Part shown: positions 9,210 to 17,783 of the stretch, piece by piece
How the letters are laid out: the number at the start of each line of letters is the position of its first letter
How positions within the stretch are numbered: the first letter of the stretch is position 1
NCBI RefSeq assembly: GCF_001612765.1
Contig: NZ_BDBB01000011.1
Span: 1-64,000 of the forward strand
Reading direction: 5' to 3'
DNA from: Nocardia arthritidis NBRC 100137
GTDB lineage: Bacteria > Actinomycetota > Actinomycetes > Mycobacteriales > Mycobacteriaceae
Length of the DNA: 64,000 nucleotides
Made by a program: the position numbers and the translations under genes
Notes under the pieces: generated by a model
Databases searched by the model: none
Told to the model about the DNA's origin: nothing
The model's input: the letters and a program-made list of their open reading frames with translations, nothing else

Positions 9210-9328
9210 TAGTCGGCCGCAGTCGGACGTCCCGTCACAAGGGCTCCACGAGTCGAAAGACAAGTAGTCGGCTACCCGTGAGCAACCATCAATGCCGTGG
9301 CAGTCTGCTCCTGATTTCGAGTAGTCGG
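9210..9328. repeat. three spaced TAGTCGG heptamers
   Basis: The heptamer TAGTCGG occurs at 9210-9216, 9265-9271 and 9322-9328, spaced 55 and 57 bp apart. The last copy is 15 bp upstream of the lipoprotein start codon. The even spacing could reflect repeated regulator sites, or chance in a short region. Confidence 0.35.
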
Positions 9329-9342
9329 ATCAGGGAGTTCCG

Positions 9343-9837
9343 ATGCGGTCACCACGAAGTAATCGCGCACGAAGCACACAAGTCGCTCGGCTCGCCGCTG
9401 CCATCTCGGCACTGGCAATTTCGGTAGCCGTGTTCACGGCTTGCGAGAGCAGCGCCACAGACCCAGCAACACCGCCCGGGTCGGCATCACCTGCCGTGAC
9501 CGCCCCCTCTTCACCTTCTACGCCGAGTGCGCCACTACCCGGGTCGCCGATTTCCCCCGCGAATTCGGCCTCGGCGTCTCGGTCGGGGGCGACGCCGCGC
9601 CAAGCGCCGGTACCGGAGGGCAATTTGTTCCCCACCGCGGAACAATTCAGAACCCGTGCACCAGGAGGACGACCATCCGGACCGGAAGGCAACATCCGCC
9701 CTTCCACCCCACCATTGCCAAGTTTTACGAGCCCACCCCCGCCACCGCTGAGACCGTCTGACGGCACCCTGCCGCACCCTCCGGGCGCACCGGGCGGGCA
9801 AGCACCCGCTCCCGGCGGCACGCCGACGGCTCCGTGA
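9343..9837 (+). CDS. proline/serine-rich putative lipoprotein
   Basis: 164 residues. A basic N-terminus and a hydrophobic segment end in a lipobox-like VFTAC, so it should be exported and lipidated. The mature part is a low-complexity Pro/Ser/Ala/Gly chain with no recognisable fold, perhaps a wall-spanning linker. The ATG at 9343 has GGGAG six bases upstream. The stop is one base short of the next gene's ATG, so the two are likely co-expressed. No function is recognised. Confidence 0.65.
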   Translation: MRSPRSNRARSTQVARLAAAISALAISVAVFTACESSATDPATPPGSASPAVTAPSSPSTPSAPLPGSPISPANSASASRSGATPRQAPVPEGNLFPTAEQFRTRAPGGRPSGPEGNIRPSTPPLPSFTSPPPPPLRPSDGTLPHPPGAPGGQAPAPGGTPTAP

Positions 9838-9838
9838 G

Positions 9839-10816
9839 ATGACCGAGCAGTCGGCCGCGCCGGCGTCTGCGGCGATGCTCCAACGGTGGGTCGGTGTCAT
9901 CGGGGCGGTCGTCGCGCCGACCACAATCATCACGGCGCTGTGCTACTACTTCGGCTACGTCTACACGCGCAAGAAACTCGCCTATTTCGGCGTGGACTGC
10001 GATGCTCTCGGCTTCACAACCAGCGACTATGTCGTGGGAAGTGTCGGCGTGCTGTACGCCCCGCTGTTACTGCTGATCGTCGGGTGGTTCGCCGCTGTGT
10101 GGGTAGGCGCCTACGCAGGCCGCTTCATCCGGAGCGGCCGGCGACCGCGCCTGATTCGCACCGTCGGCCGCGTCATGCTGGCGCTCGGAGCGACCTTCGT
10201 CGTCACCGGCGTCACCGGAGTCGTGGTGCCGTGGCTCACGCCCGGGTGGGCCGTCGTCTCCTGGGCATTCGCGCCCATCACACTGGGTTCGGGCGGCCTT
10301 CTGGTCGTGGCCGGCTACTGGGTCCTGTCCACCTCGATGAGCGACACCGGAACACACGAACCGGGACCGACCACACGAGTAAGCCGCACCGTGGCGATCG
10401 CGATCAGCCTTCTGGCTCTCTTCGCCGTGATGAACTCCTTCGCCACCCGGCTAGGCGACAACGCCGCTCAAACCGCGGCGCACGATCTCTGGACGAAGGA
10501 ATCCGTCGTCTCCGTCGTGACGGATGAACGCTTGGACGTGCCGACCAACATGATCGCGGAGACACTGGTCGAGGCCCAACCGCAACAGCCTCCGAGATTC
10601 CGCTACCAGTGTTTCCGCGCCCTCGTCGCACGAGGCGACGTATGGGTACTCGTTCCCGCGAAATGGTCCCGCGACAACGGATTCGCTGTCATCGTTCCCG
10701 CCGAGTCCTCTCTCGTCAGCGTCTCACGATCAAGTGCCTTCAGAAAGGTCGCCGAGGAAAACCCCCGAATCGACGGCGTGATATGGCAATGCCCCGAGCG
10801 GGCGCCGAACCCCTGA
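9839..10816 (+). CDS. hypothetical polytopic membrane protein
   Basis: 325 residues with about five predicted membrane segments, starting at ~17-38, 65-92, 108-133, 138-160 and 185-203. A ~120-residue soluble C-terminal domain follows, with no motif I recognise. It is probably translationally linked to the preceding lipoprotein (1-bp gap). GC content and codon use look slightly less biased than in neighbouring housekeeping genes, in keeping with accessory DNA next to a tRNA cluster. Function unknown. Confidence 0.65.
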   Translation: MTEQSAAPASAAMLQRWVGVIGAVVAPTTIITALCYYFGYVYTRKKLAYFGVDCDALGFTTSDYVVGSVGVLYAPLLLLIVGWFAAVWVGAYAGRFIRSGRRPRLIRTVGRVMLALGATFVVTGVTGVVVPWLTPGWAVVSWAFAPITLGSGGLLVVAGYWVLSTSMSDTGTHEPGPTTRVSRTVAIAISLLALFAVMNSFATRLGDNAAQTAAHDLWTKESVVSVVTDERLDVPTNMIAETLVEAQPQQPPRFRYQCFRALVARGDVWVLVPAKWSRDNGFAVIVPAESSLVSVSRSSAFRKVAEENPRIDGVIWQCPERAPNP

Positions 10817-11019
10817 ACCAGCCGGCATACCGCGCGCCGCTACGCCGCTACCGGAATGATGCGCCATCTGGGTGGGTCGTCTGCGCGGGGCGCTGAAAGA
10901 CGGGGCTTCGATCGTTGTGGCGCGAACGTGTTCGCGACTGGTCGCGGCGGCGGTCCGGTGTCGGTGGGTGGGGATACGCTGTGGCGCACAGTGCCGGAGC
11001 CGAGTCAGGGGGTTGTCGC

Positions 11020-12249
11020 GTGACGATCAGTGCGGAGGTCGCGCAAGGGGCGGCGCCGGATGACGACGATCCCGAATCGCTCGATCTGCGAGATGTCATC
11101 TCGTTCGAACTCGAAGAGGTCAACGAGGTGCTCGGCGAGTTGATCGCTTTGCGTGCCGACCACAAGGCCAAGGACGGTGACCTGCTGACGGCTCGGCTCG
11201 GGGTGGGTGGGGAGAAACCCGAGACGTTGGCCCGGATCGGCGCTCGCTACGACCTTTCCCGCGACCGGGTGCGCCAACTGCACACCAAAGCGGTGGGGCA
11301 GATGATCCGGATGGCGCAACTGTCCGGGCATCACGCCGCCGCGGTCCTGTCCGCGCGCTATCCGCTCGACGCCAGGGACCGGCAGCTGGTGCGCGCGCTC
11401 CTGGTGGAGACGTACGCGACCGACACCGACATCGCCGCGACCGAACTGTCGTACCTGAAGCTGCGGCTGGCCGGGCACGCGGCCGAGGACGCGAAGCGGA
11501 TCGCCGGGTTCGTCACCCAGCGCATCGCCGCCTGGCAGAAGAAGACCAACCGGCGCCTGGCGAAGCTGCACGATGCCGAGCCGCGGGCGACGAGTCAATT
11601 GAATCCTTGGCTGAGCCAGGTCGATTGGCCCAGCGCAGGCGCGGCGACCGCGGTCCCCACCGTCTCCGCGCGGACCGTGGACAGCGACGACGACGGCCGC
11701 GGGCGCTTCTACCTGGATAAGGTCGGTCGCGACGTGCCGTTCGACTCCGGCCTGGAGGCCAGGCTGCTCTGGATACTCAATGCCAGCGATCTGGTCGAGA
11801 CTTTTCAGGAGCAACCCGCGGCGGTCGTCTACGACCTCGACGGCGCGCAGCGGGTTCACTATCCCAGCATCGTCGCCCGGCTCACCGGTGGCCGCACCGT
11901 CTTGATCGACGTCGCCGCGCTCGGGCACGTCGGCTTCCACGTCAGCCGGGTGAAGGCCGCCGCCGGTCGAGCACACGCGCACGCCAACGGCTGGGGCTGG
12001 CTGGTCTGGACCGGCAGCCGCATCGGGGTTCCCGATCTGCGCGCACGCCCCGTCGACGCCACCAGCGAACGGATGCTGCGCGACCTCGTCGAGCACGGCG
12101 CCGTGCACTGGGCCGCGCTGCGCGAGGTACGCGCGAAAACCGGCCTGGAACTGCTGGACTTCCTCGCGCTGGTGCTGCGCCACGACTGGCGATGGGAGCG
12201 GGCGCCCTTCCGGCTCAGCGCACCACCATCGCCGCCGCGAGGAACGTGA
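11020..12249 (+). CDS. sigma-70 region 4-like HTH protein with a TnsA-like, active-site-altered nuclease fold
   Basis: 409 residues. Residues ~67-99 (ETLARIGARYDLSRDRVRQL) form a helix-turn-helix like sigma-70 region 4. Residues ~238-335 match the layout of TnsA-type PD-(D/E)XK endonucleases: FDSGLEARLLWIL, then EQPAAVVYDLDG, VHYPSIVARL, TVLIDVA, and a C-terminal AHANGWGWLVWTGS. The key positions have changed: PD is PS (residues 282-283) and EVK is DVA (297-299), so cleavage activity is doubtful while E246 remains. The GTG at 11020 has AGGGGG seven bases upstream; an upstream extension to 10915 is open. The 3' end overlaps the convergent CoiA-like gene by 35 bp. Domain assignment is by eye; function is unknown. 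Confidence 0.72.
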   Translation: MTISAEVAQGAAPDDDDPESLDLRDVISFELEEVNEVLGELIALRADHKAKDGDLLTARLGVGGEKPETLARIGARYDLSRDRVRQLHTKAVGQMIRMAQLSGHHAAAVLSARYPLDARDRQLVRALLVETYATDTDIAATELSYLKLRLAGHAAEDAKRIAGFVTQRIAAWQKKTNRRLAKLHDAEPRATSQLNPWLSQVDWPSAGAATAVPTVSARTVDSDDDGRGRFYLDKVGRDVPFDSGLEARLLWILNASDLVETFQEQPAAVVYDLDGAQRVHYPSIVARLTGGRTVLIDVAALGHVGFHVSRVKAAAGRAHAHANGWGWLVWTGSRIGVPDLRARPVDATSERMLRDLVEHGAVHWAALREVRAKTGLELLDFLALVLRHDWRWERAPFRLSAPPSPPRGT

Positions 12250-13159
12250 CGATCAGCAGCATCGCGCAGATCGTGATCAGCTGCCAGCGGCCGATGGTCA
12301 CCTCGAGATTGGCGATCGTGTTGCGCAACGCCTTGTCGAGCCGATCGTGATCGGCGATCGTACGCTGGGCGGTGGCGAGGGCGTCGGCCTGTTTCTGGGC
12401 GGCCAACTCCGCGCGTTCCAGTCGCGTGGTCAGCTTCAGCAGGTGTTTCTGCCTGTCGCGCAATGATTTGCGAGTCACCGCCAGCGCGGTGCGCTGGTTG
12501 ACCAGTTCCTGGCGCTGCCGGGCGATGACCATGGCCTGCGTCTTCGTGTGGTATTCCCAGTCGGTCACGGTGGCCCAGCCTCCTGTCCTCTCATCCCGAT
12601 AACCCCAGACGTACTCGCCGCGCACCCAGCCCGCGATGAACTCGCGCAGTTCGACCGGCTCCCGCCGCGGCGCCGCCATGGCGTGCTCGGTGTCCAGCAC
12701 GCCGGTGACCGCGCGGTAATCACAGGCGGCGGGCGCGAAGTCGGCGATGCCGAGAGCGTGCAGGTACGGCACCCAGTAGCCGGGCGGGCACAGCCACAGC
12801 ACGTCCGTGCAGCCGGCGGCGCGCAGCCGCTCGGTGTGCTCGTGAGCGAGGCCCCGCTCCAGCGGGCCGCTGCGCACCTCGATCGCGTACACCCGGTCGC
12901 CCTTGCGCCAGTACACGTCCACCGGCAAGGTGCCGATGCGCCGATCCACCTCGGCTTCGTCGGCCCCGTAGGCGAGTAGCCTGCCGCACAACCAGTACTT
13001 GAGCCGCCGCATATCCCACTGAGCGGCGGCACATTCCGGGCACCCGCAGGCGTAACCGGCTGTAGACCCACGCGTACGGCCGGAAGCCTCTCCGATACCC
13101 AACTCGGCGAGCATCGCCCGGCGCCCGCAGGCGATCTCCGCCCGCTGCTTCGTTCTCAC
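12215..13159 (-). CDS. CoiA-like nuclease-domain protein with coiled coil and C-terminal membrane anchor
   Basis: 314 residues in three parts. An N-terminal Cys cluster (CGCPEC, ~38-43) resembles a zinc ribbon. Residues ~80-130 look like the CoiA/PD-(D/E)XK core (PVDVYWRKGDRVYAIEVRSG, then DVLWLCPPGYW), with D81 and E94 in place but Arg where the usual EVQ/EVK polar residue sits. A long Arg/Glu/Gln-rich coiled coil (~205-288) leads to a single C-terminal membrane helix (~292-312). The protein would be tail-anchored with the nuclease domain in the cytoplasm. The GTG at 13159 has GGGGAG seven bases upstream. It is convergent with and overlaps the HTH/TnsA-like gene. No comE genes are nearby, so a competence role is not supported. 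Confidence 0.7.
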   Translation of the reverse strand: MRTKQRAEIACGRRAMLAELGIGEASGRTRGSTAGYACGCPECAAAQWDMRRLKYWLCGRLLAYGADEAEVDRRIGTLPVDVYWRKGDRVYAIEVRSGPLERGLAHEHTERLRAAGCTDVLWLCPPGYWVPYLHALGIADFAPAACDYRAVTGVLDTEHAMAAPRREPVELREFIAGWVRGEYVWGYRDERTGGWATVTDWEYHTKTQAMVIARQRQELVNQRTALAVTRKSLRDRQKHLLKLTTRLERAELAAQKQADALATAQRTIADHDRLDKALRNTIANLEVTIGRWQLITICAMLLIVTFLAAAMVVR

Positions 13160-13717
13160 GCGACCACTCCCCTGCACAAACCACCGCAGGCCCGGCGACC
13201 TACGCCATAGATCAAGAGTGCGTCAGACTCGGCTACCTCGCCAGCCCCGTTCACCCGCGCTCGGGTGTGCCGCGCAGGTGACCGATCAGCGGTATTGGCG
13301 TTGTACTCTGCGGCACAAGGACTTTCATCATGCCACGGGCCCGCACCGGGCAGTCCGGTATCGGCGAATTGACAGTTGCCGCCATCCCATGACGCGCCCG
13401 CCCGTCCGGCGTCCGGGCGAACTCGCGGCACCTGCGCGGCCCGCGTAACGCAGCTCACCGCGGCGATCCGGAGCGCGGAGTCGCGGAGGGCGTGGATCAG
13501 GCGGATAATGACCGATCAGACGCGTCGGCCTGTTTCCGGACAAACCGGGTCGCCGCGTAATCCCCCTGCAGGGGGGTAATTCCGGGGGCCTAGGCTGCTT
13601 CGATCAGGTCATGGATCGGCGCGCCGCCGATACTTCGCGAGCCGCGGATGTCCAACTGGGCGGATAGAATCGTCCGGCCGAGTGCGAGCTGGGCCGATAC
13701 GGGGAAGTAGGTACTTG
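13160..13717. other. 558-bp non-coding spacer with a strong palindrome
   Basis: Lies between the divergent starts at 13159 (minus) and 13718 (plus). It holds the palindrome at 13562-13575. Six-frame reading gives only short, Arg-rich frames without recognisable content, so I see no gene here. Confidence 0.55.
13562..13575. promoter_or_regulatory. C5-TGCA-G5 palindrome, CsoR/metal-sensor-operator-like
   Basis: A perfect 14-bp palindrome CCCCCTGCAGGGGG flanked by TAAT and GTAAT. This resembles the TACCCC...GGGGTA operators of CsoR-family metal sensors. No csoR or copper ATPase gene is present nearby, so the assignment rests on the DNA pattern alone. Confidence 0.35.
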
Positions 13718-14743
13718 ATGGAGCACGGTCAGCAGACCGGCGAGTCGATCGGCGCGATGTTGTCGAGTATCGCGTCGGCTCTCCGAGAGGTCAGCGACAA
13801 GCTGGACGCGGTGGCGGCCCGGATCGATGGCGCGCAGACCGTGGTGAGCGAACCGACCGCCGAGGGTCGGTTGGCGAAGCTCGAGGCGTGGGCTTTCCGT
13901 GCCGGACAGGATATCTCGGGTCTCGACGCCAGGATGCAGCGCCTGGAATCCGGCGACGACCCGGCCCCGGAGGATCGGACGGCGGCAGCGCAGCGCCCGG
14001 CAGGCTCGCTTCCCCGGGCGGCCGCGGGGCGGGCGAACGCACGCAAGGCGGAGCACGGCGGCGCCGAACCCGTGGCGCGAAACAGCGATGCCGGCGAAGC
14101 GGCCGTTTCCCGCAACGGCGCGCGACCACAGAGCACGCCCCGGGAGCCGGTGCATGCGGCGGCCGAACCGAATTCCGCCGCACAGACAGGTTTCACACCG
14201 CCGCGCGAGCCCACGCCCACCGCGCTGGATCCGACCCCCGCCCTGAGCTTCACCGCGCCCCGCGAACCGGCGTCGAACTTCACCGCCCCGCCCTCGCGTG
14301 AGCCTGCTTTCACCACACCGACACCGCGGGAACCCGTGGCTGCATTCACTCCGCCAGCGCCGCGCGATCCGAGTACCGGTCAGCGGGAGACGCACGAACC
14401 CGCCACCTCGACGGCCGCGTACTCCCCCGGCGAGAATGCCGCGTACGAGAGCATCGTCGCGCCCACCCCGAGCACGCGCCACAGCGGATCGGAGAACGGG
14501 GCGACACCGGGCACCGGACTCACCGGTGCGCACCGCGCCGGTGAGGACGACCGGACAGCGGTCGAGAACACCCACGTGGACAAGCTGCAAGCCATGCTGG
14601 ACGAACTCAAGCGCACGGCCGCGGCCCCGCTGGGGCGCTCCGACCTCTTCGACTCGACCTCGAACGGCTATCCCTCCGAGCGCACCGAAGCGCAGCGCAG
14701 GCCTGCCGACTACCGGCTCTCCAGCCCGCCGCCGGTGTCCTGA
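13718..14743 (+). CDS. low-complexity hypothetical protein
   Basis: 341 residues. The first ~80 form an amphipathic, coiled-coil-like region (LSSIASALREVSDKLDAVAA). The middle is Pro/Ala/Thr-rich with a recurring PREP motif (about six copies between residues 139 and 222, for example PREPTPTALD). A short helical segment near the C-terminus (VDKLQAMLDELKRTAAAP) may be an interaction site. Strong G/C third positions support coding. The ATG at 13718 has GGGGAAG ten bases upstream. The end overlaps the convergent LysR gene by 34 bp. Not recognised; a scaffold or regulator-like disordered protein is possible. Confidence 0.6.
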   Translation: MEHGQQTGESIGAMLSSIASALREVSDKLDAVAARIDGAQTVVSEPTAEGRLAKLEAWAFRAGQDISGLDARMQRLESGDDPAPEDRTAAAQRPAGSLPRAAAGRANARKAEHGGAEPVARNSDAGEAAVSRNGARPQSTPREPVHAAAEPNSAAQTGFTPPREPTPTALDPTPALSFTAPREPASNFTAPPSREPAFTTPTPREPVAAFTPPAPRDPSTGQRETHEPATSTAAYSPGENAAYESIVAPTPSTRHSGSENGATPGTGLTGAHRAGEDDRTAVENTHVDKLQAMLDELKRTAAAPLGRSDLFDSTSNGYPSERTEAQRRPADYRLSSPPPVS

Positions 14744-15666
14744 GCCACTCTGGCGCGCCGCCGCTTCGGCGGACGCGCCGCGCCCGCCGAACGCAGCAGG
14801 ATCTCCTGGACGAGATCGCGCAGCCAGCGATGCCCTCCGTCGGCGGTGTTGCGCGGATGCCACGCCATCCCGATCGCGGCCTCCGGCAGTGGCAGCGGTA
14901 TCTCGAACGCGCCCAATCCGATCGCCGGTAGCGTGGCGGCGCTCAACATGGCGGGCGCGGAGCAGACCAGGTCGGTGCCGCGCACCGCGAACAGCGCGCT
15001 GGTCAGCGTCGGCACGGTGGCCACCACCCGCCGGGTGCGGCCGTGCAGGGCGAGACGGTCGTCGATCGGGCCGTGTGAACGTCCGTTGCGCGAGATGCTC
15101 AGATGCGGTGCGGCCGCGTACGCGGCGACGGTGACGCGATCGGTGACCAAGGGATGGTCGGCGGCGGCGACGCCGATCACGCGGTCGGTGAGCACTCTGC
15201 GCACGGTGGTCTCGGGGTCGGTGTGGTCGATCACTCCGACTTCGAGATCGACCCGTCCGTCGCGCAACGCGGCGGTGCCCTCCAGGGTGTCGGACAGGAA
15301 GCGCAGCGTGACGCCGGGCGCCTGGGCGCGCACCGCCGACAGCAGGGGCCCGGCCAGTTCGGTGAGCACCATGTCGCCCGCCTGCACGGCGAATGTCCGG
15401 CGCAGCGCCGCCGGGTCGAGGTCGTCGCGCGGTGTCAGCAGCGCGCGTCCCTGCTCGACCAGCGTGCTGACCTCGTAACGCAATTCCAGTGCCCGTGGTG
15501 TCGGCACCAGATTGCGACCCGCGCGTACGAGCAAGGGGTCGCCGAGCACGCCGCGCAATCTGGCCAGCGTCCGGCTCATCGCGGGCGGCGAGGTGTGTAG
15601 GCGCTGCGCGGCCAGGGTGACGCTATGGGTATCCAGCAGTGCGTCCAGGGCCACGAGAAGATTCAT
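14710..15666 (-). CDS. LysR-family transcriptional regulator
   Basis: About 318 residues. The N-terminal winged HTH (MNLLVALDALLDTHSVTLAA, then SRTLARLR) is typical of LysR regulators and is followed by a periplasmic-binding-protein-like effector domain (RTFAVQAGDMVLTELAGPLL onward). The ATG at 15666 has GGAAG eight bases upstream; a GTG at 15681 would add five residues. LysR proteins usually control a divergent neighbour. Here the gene faces the same way as the monooxygenase-P450 pair behind it, so its target is not obvious. Confidence 0.88.
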   Translation of the reverse strand: MNLLVALDALLDTHSVTLAAQRLHTSPPAMSRTLARLRGVLGDPLLVRAGRNLVPTPRALELRYEVSTLVEQGRALLTPRDDLDPAALRRTFAVQAGDMVLTELAGPLLSAVRAQAPGVTLRFLSDTLEGTAALRDGRVDLEVGVIDHTDPETTVRRVLTDRVIGVAAADHPLVTDRVTVAAYAAAPHLSISRNGRSHGPIDDRLALHGRTRRVVATVPTLTSALFAVRGTDLVCSAPAMLSAATLPAIGLGAFEIPLPLPEAAIGMAWHPRNTADGGHRWLRDLVQEILLRSAGAARPPKRRRARVAQDTGGGLESR

Positions 15667-16165
15667 GTCCAGCGCTTCCACCCTTGGATTATCGCCAACG
15701 CAAACAGCGTGCCCCGGTATTGCGCGGGCGACAAGCGGGGGCGAGTCGCACCCCGGCGGCAACTCCGGACAGTCGTCGACGAAACTGCCCACGATCGAGC
15801 AGGCCATAACGCCGTCTCTCGTGTTCATGTGCCCGATGACCTCCGGATATGCCCTACGCACGTCGGCTCTGGGCCGCTCGGGCGACGACGCCGGAAACGG
15901 CGACTCTCACCGGCCCCGCACACCAGCCGGATGCCTCGGCACGATCTCGCCGATCGCCACCCGAGTTCGGCAGTCGATGCAATTGTGCGCACACACCATT
16001 TCGCTGACCGATGACCGTCCAGAAGTCGCAGGGCGCAGAGCGCCGAACTGCCCGCGACCTACCACCTCGCACGATAGAACCGGAACCGGCGCACCGGATC
16101 GACCGATTCTCACTCCGCGCCCCACCAGAGGTCGGATCGCCGCCTGCCAGGGCAGGCACGGAGGT
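15667..16165. other. 499-bp spacer upstream of the LysR gene
   Basis: Lies between the LysR start and the end of the flavin monooxygenase gene. A 7-bp inverted repeat GCCTGCC/GGCAGGC (16142-16157) sits just after the monooxygenase stop, with only a 2-nt centre. A minus-strand frame at 15907-16125 encodes a Cys-containing 72-residue peptide but has no convincing start or homology. I call no gene here. Confidence 0.5.
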
Positions 16166-17725
16166 CTAGTGGCTGACCCGGCCGCCGCCGCCCTCGTAGG
16201 GAAGCAGTTCCGCCTCGATCGGGGCGGGCGGCGGTGCCACCGGTCCTCGCCCCGGCTTGCGGCGAGTGGCCAGCCCCCGGTAGGACTCCGGCTTGATCCG
16301 GCGGAACACCTGCGCCAGACGCGTGTGCAGGGGCAGGCGGAACTTCAGGTCGCCGAGCATCTCGTCGATGTTCTGGATGGAGAACGGGATGACAGCCGTG
16401 CCGTGTGCGTGGTGGCCGGGCGTGCGTTCCTCCATCCAGCGCAGGCGGGCGTCGATCTGCTCGTCGAGTTTCTCGGCGGGCGGCAGATCGAGCCTGCCGG
16501 TGAGCAGTGCGGCGGTCCAGTGCGCGGCTACCTCGGCGTTCAGCGTGCTGATGACCGACGAGTTGTATCCGGCGAAGGTCAGGTTCGGAACCTCGAGCGG
16601 CAGGATCTGGCGGTGCAGGCGGAAGTTGCCGTGCTCATCGGTGAGCCTGCGCTGGATGTACGGCGTGAGGAAGGGTACGCGCTGCTGGAATCCGGTCGCG
16701 CAGATCACGACGTCGGCCTGCAGCACCTGCCCGGTGGACAGCCGGACCCCAGGCGCCGCCTTCGGACCGCCGCCCATCTCGGTGATCGTCGTGTCCCGGT
16801 GCACCGTGATGCGTCCGTTGGCCACCTGTTCGTAGAAGCCCTCGCTCACCAGGCTGACGGCGCTGTCGGCGATCTCCTCGAACCGCCCGCCGGGCACCAG
16901 ACCGAGTTCACGCAGGTGGGAGTGCTTGGTGACCAGTTCCTGGATCAGGTCGAAGTTGCTGATCCGCACCGATTCCCCCGGTCCGTCCAGAAACCGGTCC
17001 ATCCAGCGCGGCCGCAGGTAGTGGAAGTGCGCCTCGCCGAAGCGGGTCAACATCAGCCGTTCGTAGTCGATCACCCTGGCCAGCTTGCGCGGCATCTTCC
17101 ACAGCAGCCGCCGGGCCACCACCGAGGTGGACGCCGCGACCTCGCTCACCGCGGTGGCGATGTCGCAGGCGGACTTGCCGTAACCCACCACGACGACCGA
17201 CTTGCCGCGCACCGACTCCAGATCGGTGAACTCCGAGGAGTGGCACAGGCGCCCGCCCGCCGCGCGGAACCAGTCCGCGCCGCGATACTCCGGCATCGCC
17301 GGGTCACTGAAGATGCCGTTGGCGATCACCAGGTGGTCGCACGAGGCCCGATGGATTCCACTCTCGTCGCGAATCTCCAGCAACCAGCCGCTGTCCACCG
17401 GATCCGCGGCAACCACCTCGGTGCGCAAACGCAGGTGCTCGGTCAGCCCGAAGCGCTCGGCGTAGGCGGCCAGATAGGCCTGCATGTGCGGCCCGTCGAG
17501 GACCCGCGGGTAGTCGGCGGGCATGGGGAAGTCGGAGAAGTGATACGTGTCCTTGGAGTTCTGCGTTTGCAGTCCCGGGTATCGCCGGGTCGCGCTCCAC
17601 ACGCCACCGATATCGGGTGCGCGGTCGAAAATCTCGACCGGAAAACCCTCCTGTTTCAGCACTTTCGCGCAGGCGAGACCTGCGATACCCGCACCGACGA
17701 TCCCGATGCGGCTTCCGCTTGTCAT
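16166..17725 (-). CDS. flavin-containing monooxygenase
   Basis: 519 residues, a FAD/NADPH-dependent monooxygenase of the FMO/Baeyer-Villiger superfamily. The FAD-binding GxGxxG is at the N-terminus (IGIVGAGIAGLACAKVL). The second, NADPH-binding Rossmann motif is VVVGYGKSACDIA, and an ATG-type motif (VICATGFQ) follows. The substrate cannot be told from sequence. It lies 58 bp downstream of a P450 gene on the same strand, probably in one transcription unit forming a two-step oxidation module. The start codon has no Shine-Dalgarno, but TAGTCT lies 7 nt upstream, suggesting an additional leaderless promoter. Confidence 0.9.
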   Translation of the reverse strand: MTSGSRIGIVGAGIAGLACAKVLKQEGFPVEIFDRAPDIGGVWSATRRYPGLQTQNSKDTYHFSDFPMPADYPRVLDGPHMQAYLAAYAERFGLTEHLRLRTEVVAADPVDSGWLLEIRDESGIHRASCDHLVIANGIFSDPAMPEYRGADWFRAAGGRLCHSSEFTDLESVRGKSVVVVGYGKSACDIATAVSEVAASTSVVARRLLWKMPRKLARVIDYERLMLTRFGEAHFHYLRPRWMDRFLDGPGESVRISNFDLIQELVTKHSHLRELGLVPGGRFEEIADSAVSLVSEGFYEQVANGRITVHRDTTITEMGGGPKAAPGVRLSTGQVLQADVVICATGFQQRVPFLTPYIQRRLTDEHGNFRLHRQILPLEVPNLTFAGYNSSVISTLNAEVAAHWTAALLTGRLDLPPAEKLDEQIDARLRWMEERTPGHHAHGTAVIPFSIQNIDEMLGDLKFRLPLHTRLAQVFRRIKPESYRGLATRRKPGRGPVAPPPAPIEAELLPYEGGGGRVSH

Positions 17726-17732
17726 GCGCAGG

Positions 17733-17738
17733 AGACTA
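17733..17738 (-). promoter_or_regulatory. leaderless-type -10 of the flavin monooxygenase gene
   Basis: TAGTCT on the minus strand with a 7-nt spacer to the ATG at 17725 and no Shine-Dalgarno. It fits a transcript that starts at or beside the start codon. Confidence 0.4.
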
Positions 17739-17783
17739 CGTCGCCTGCGGCGCGCAGCAAAGTCGGTCGACCGAATCCGCTCT

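Noticed and set aside
13604..14863. A 419-codon minus-strand frame opposite the low-complexity gene at 13718
   Set aside because: Arg/Gly-rich with no motif or ribosome binding site. The plus-strand frame has better third-position bias and a Shine-Dalgarno.
15907..16125. A 72-residue minus-strand Cys-containing ORF in the LysR-monooxygenase spacer
   Set aside because: No ribosome binding site, no recognisable family and atypical codon use. The Cys pattern (CAHNCIDC) is suggestive but not enough.
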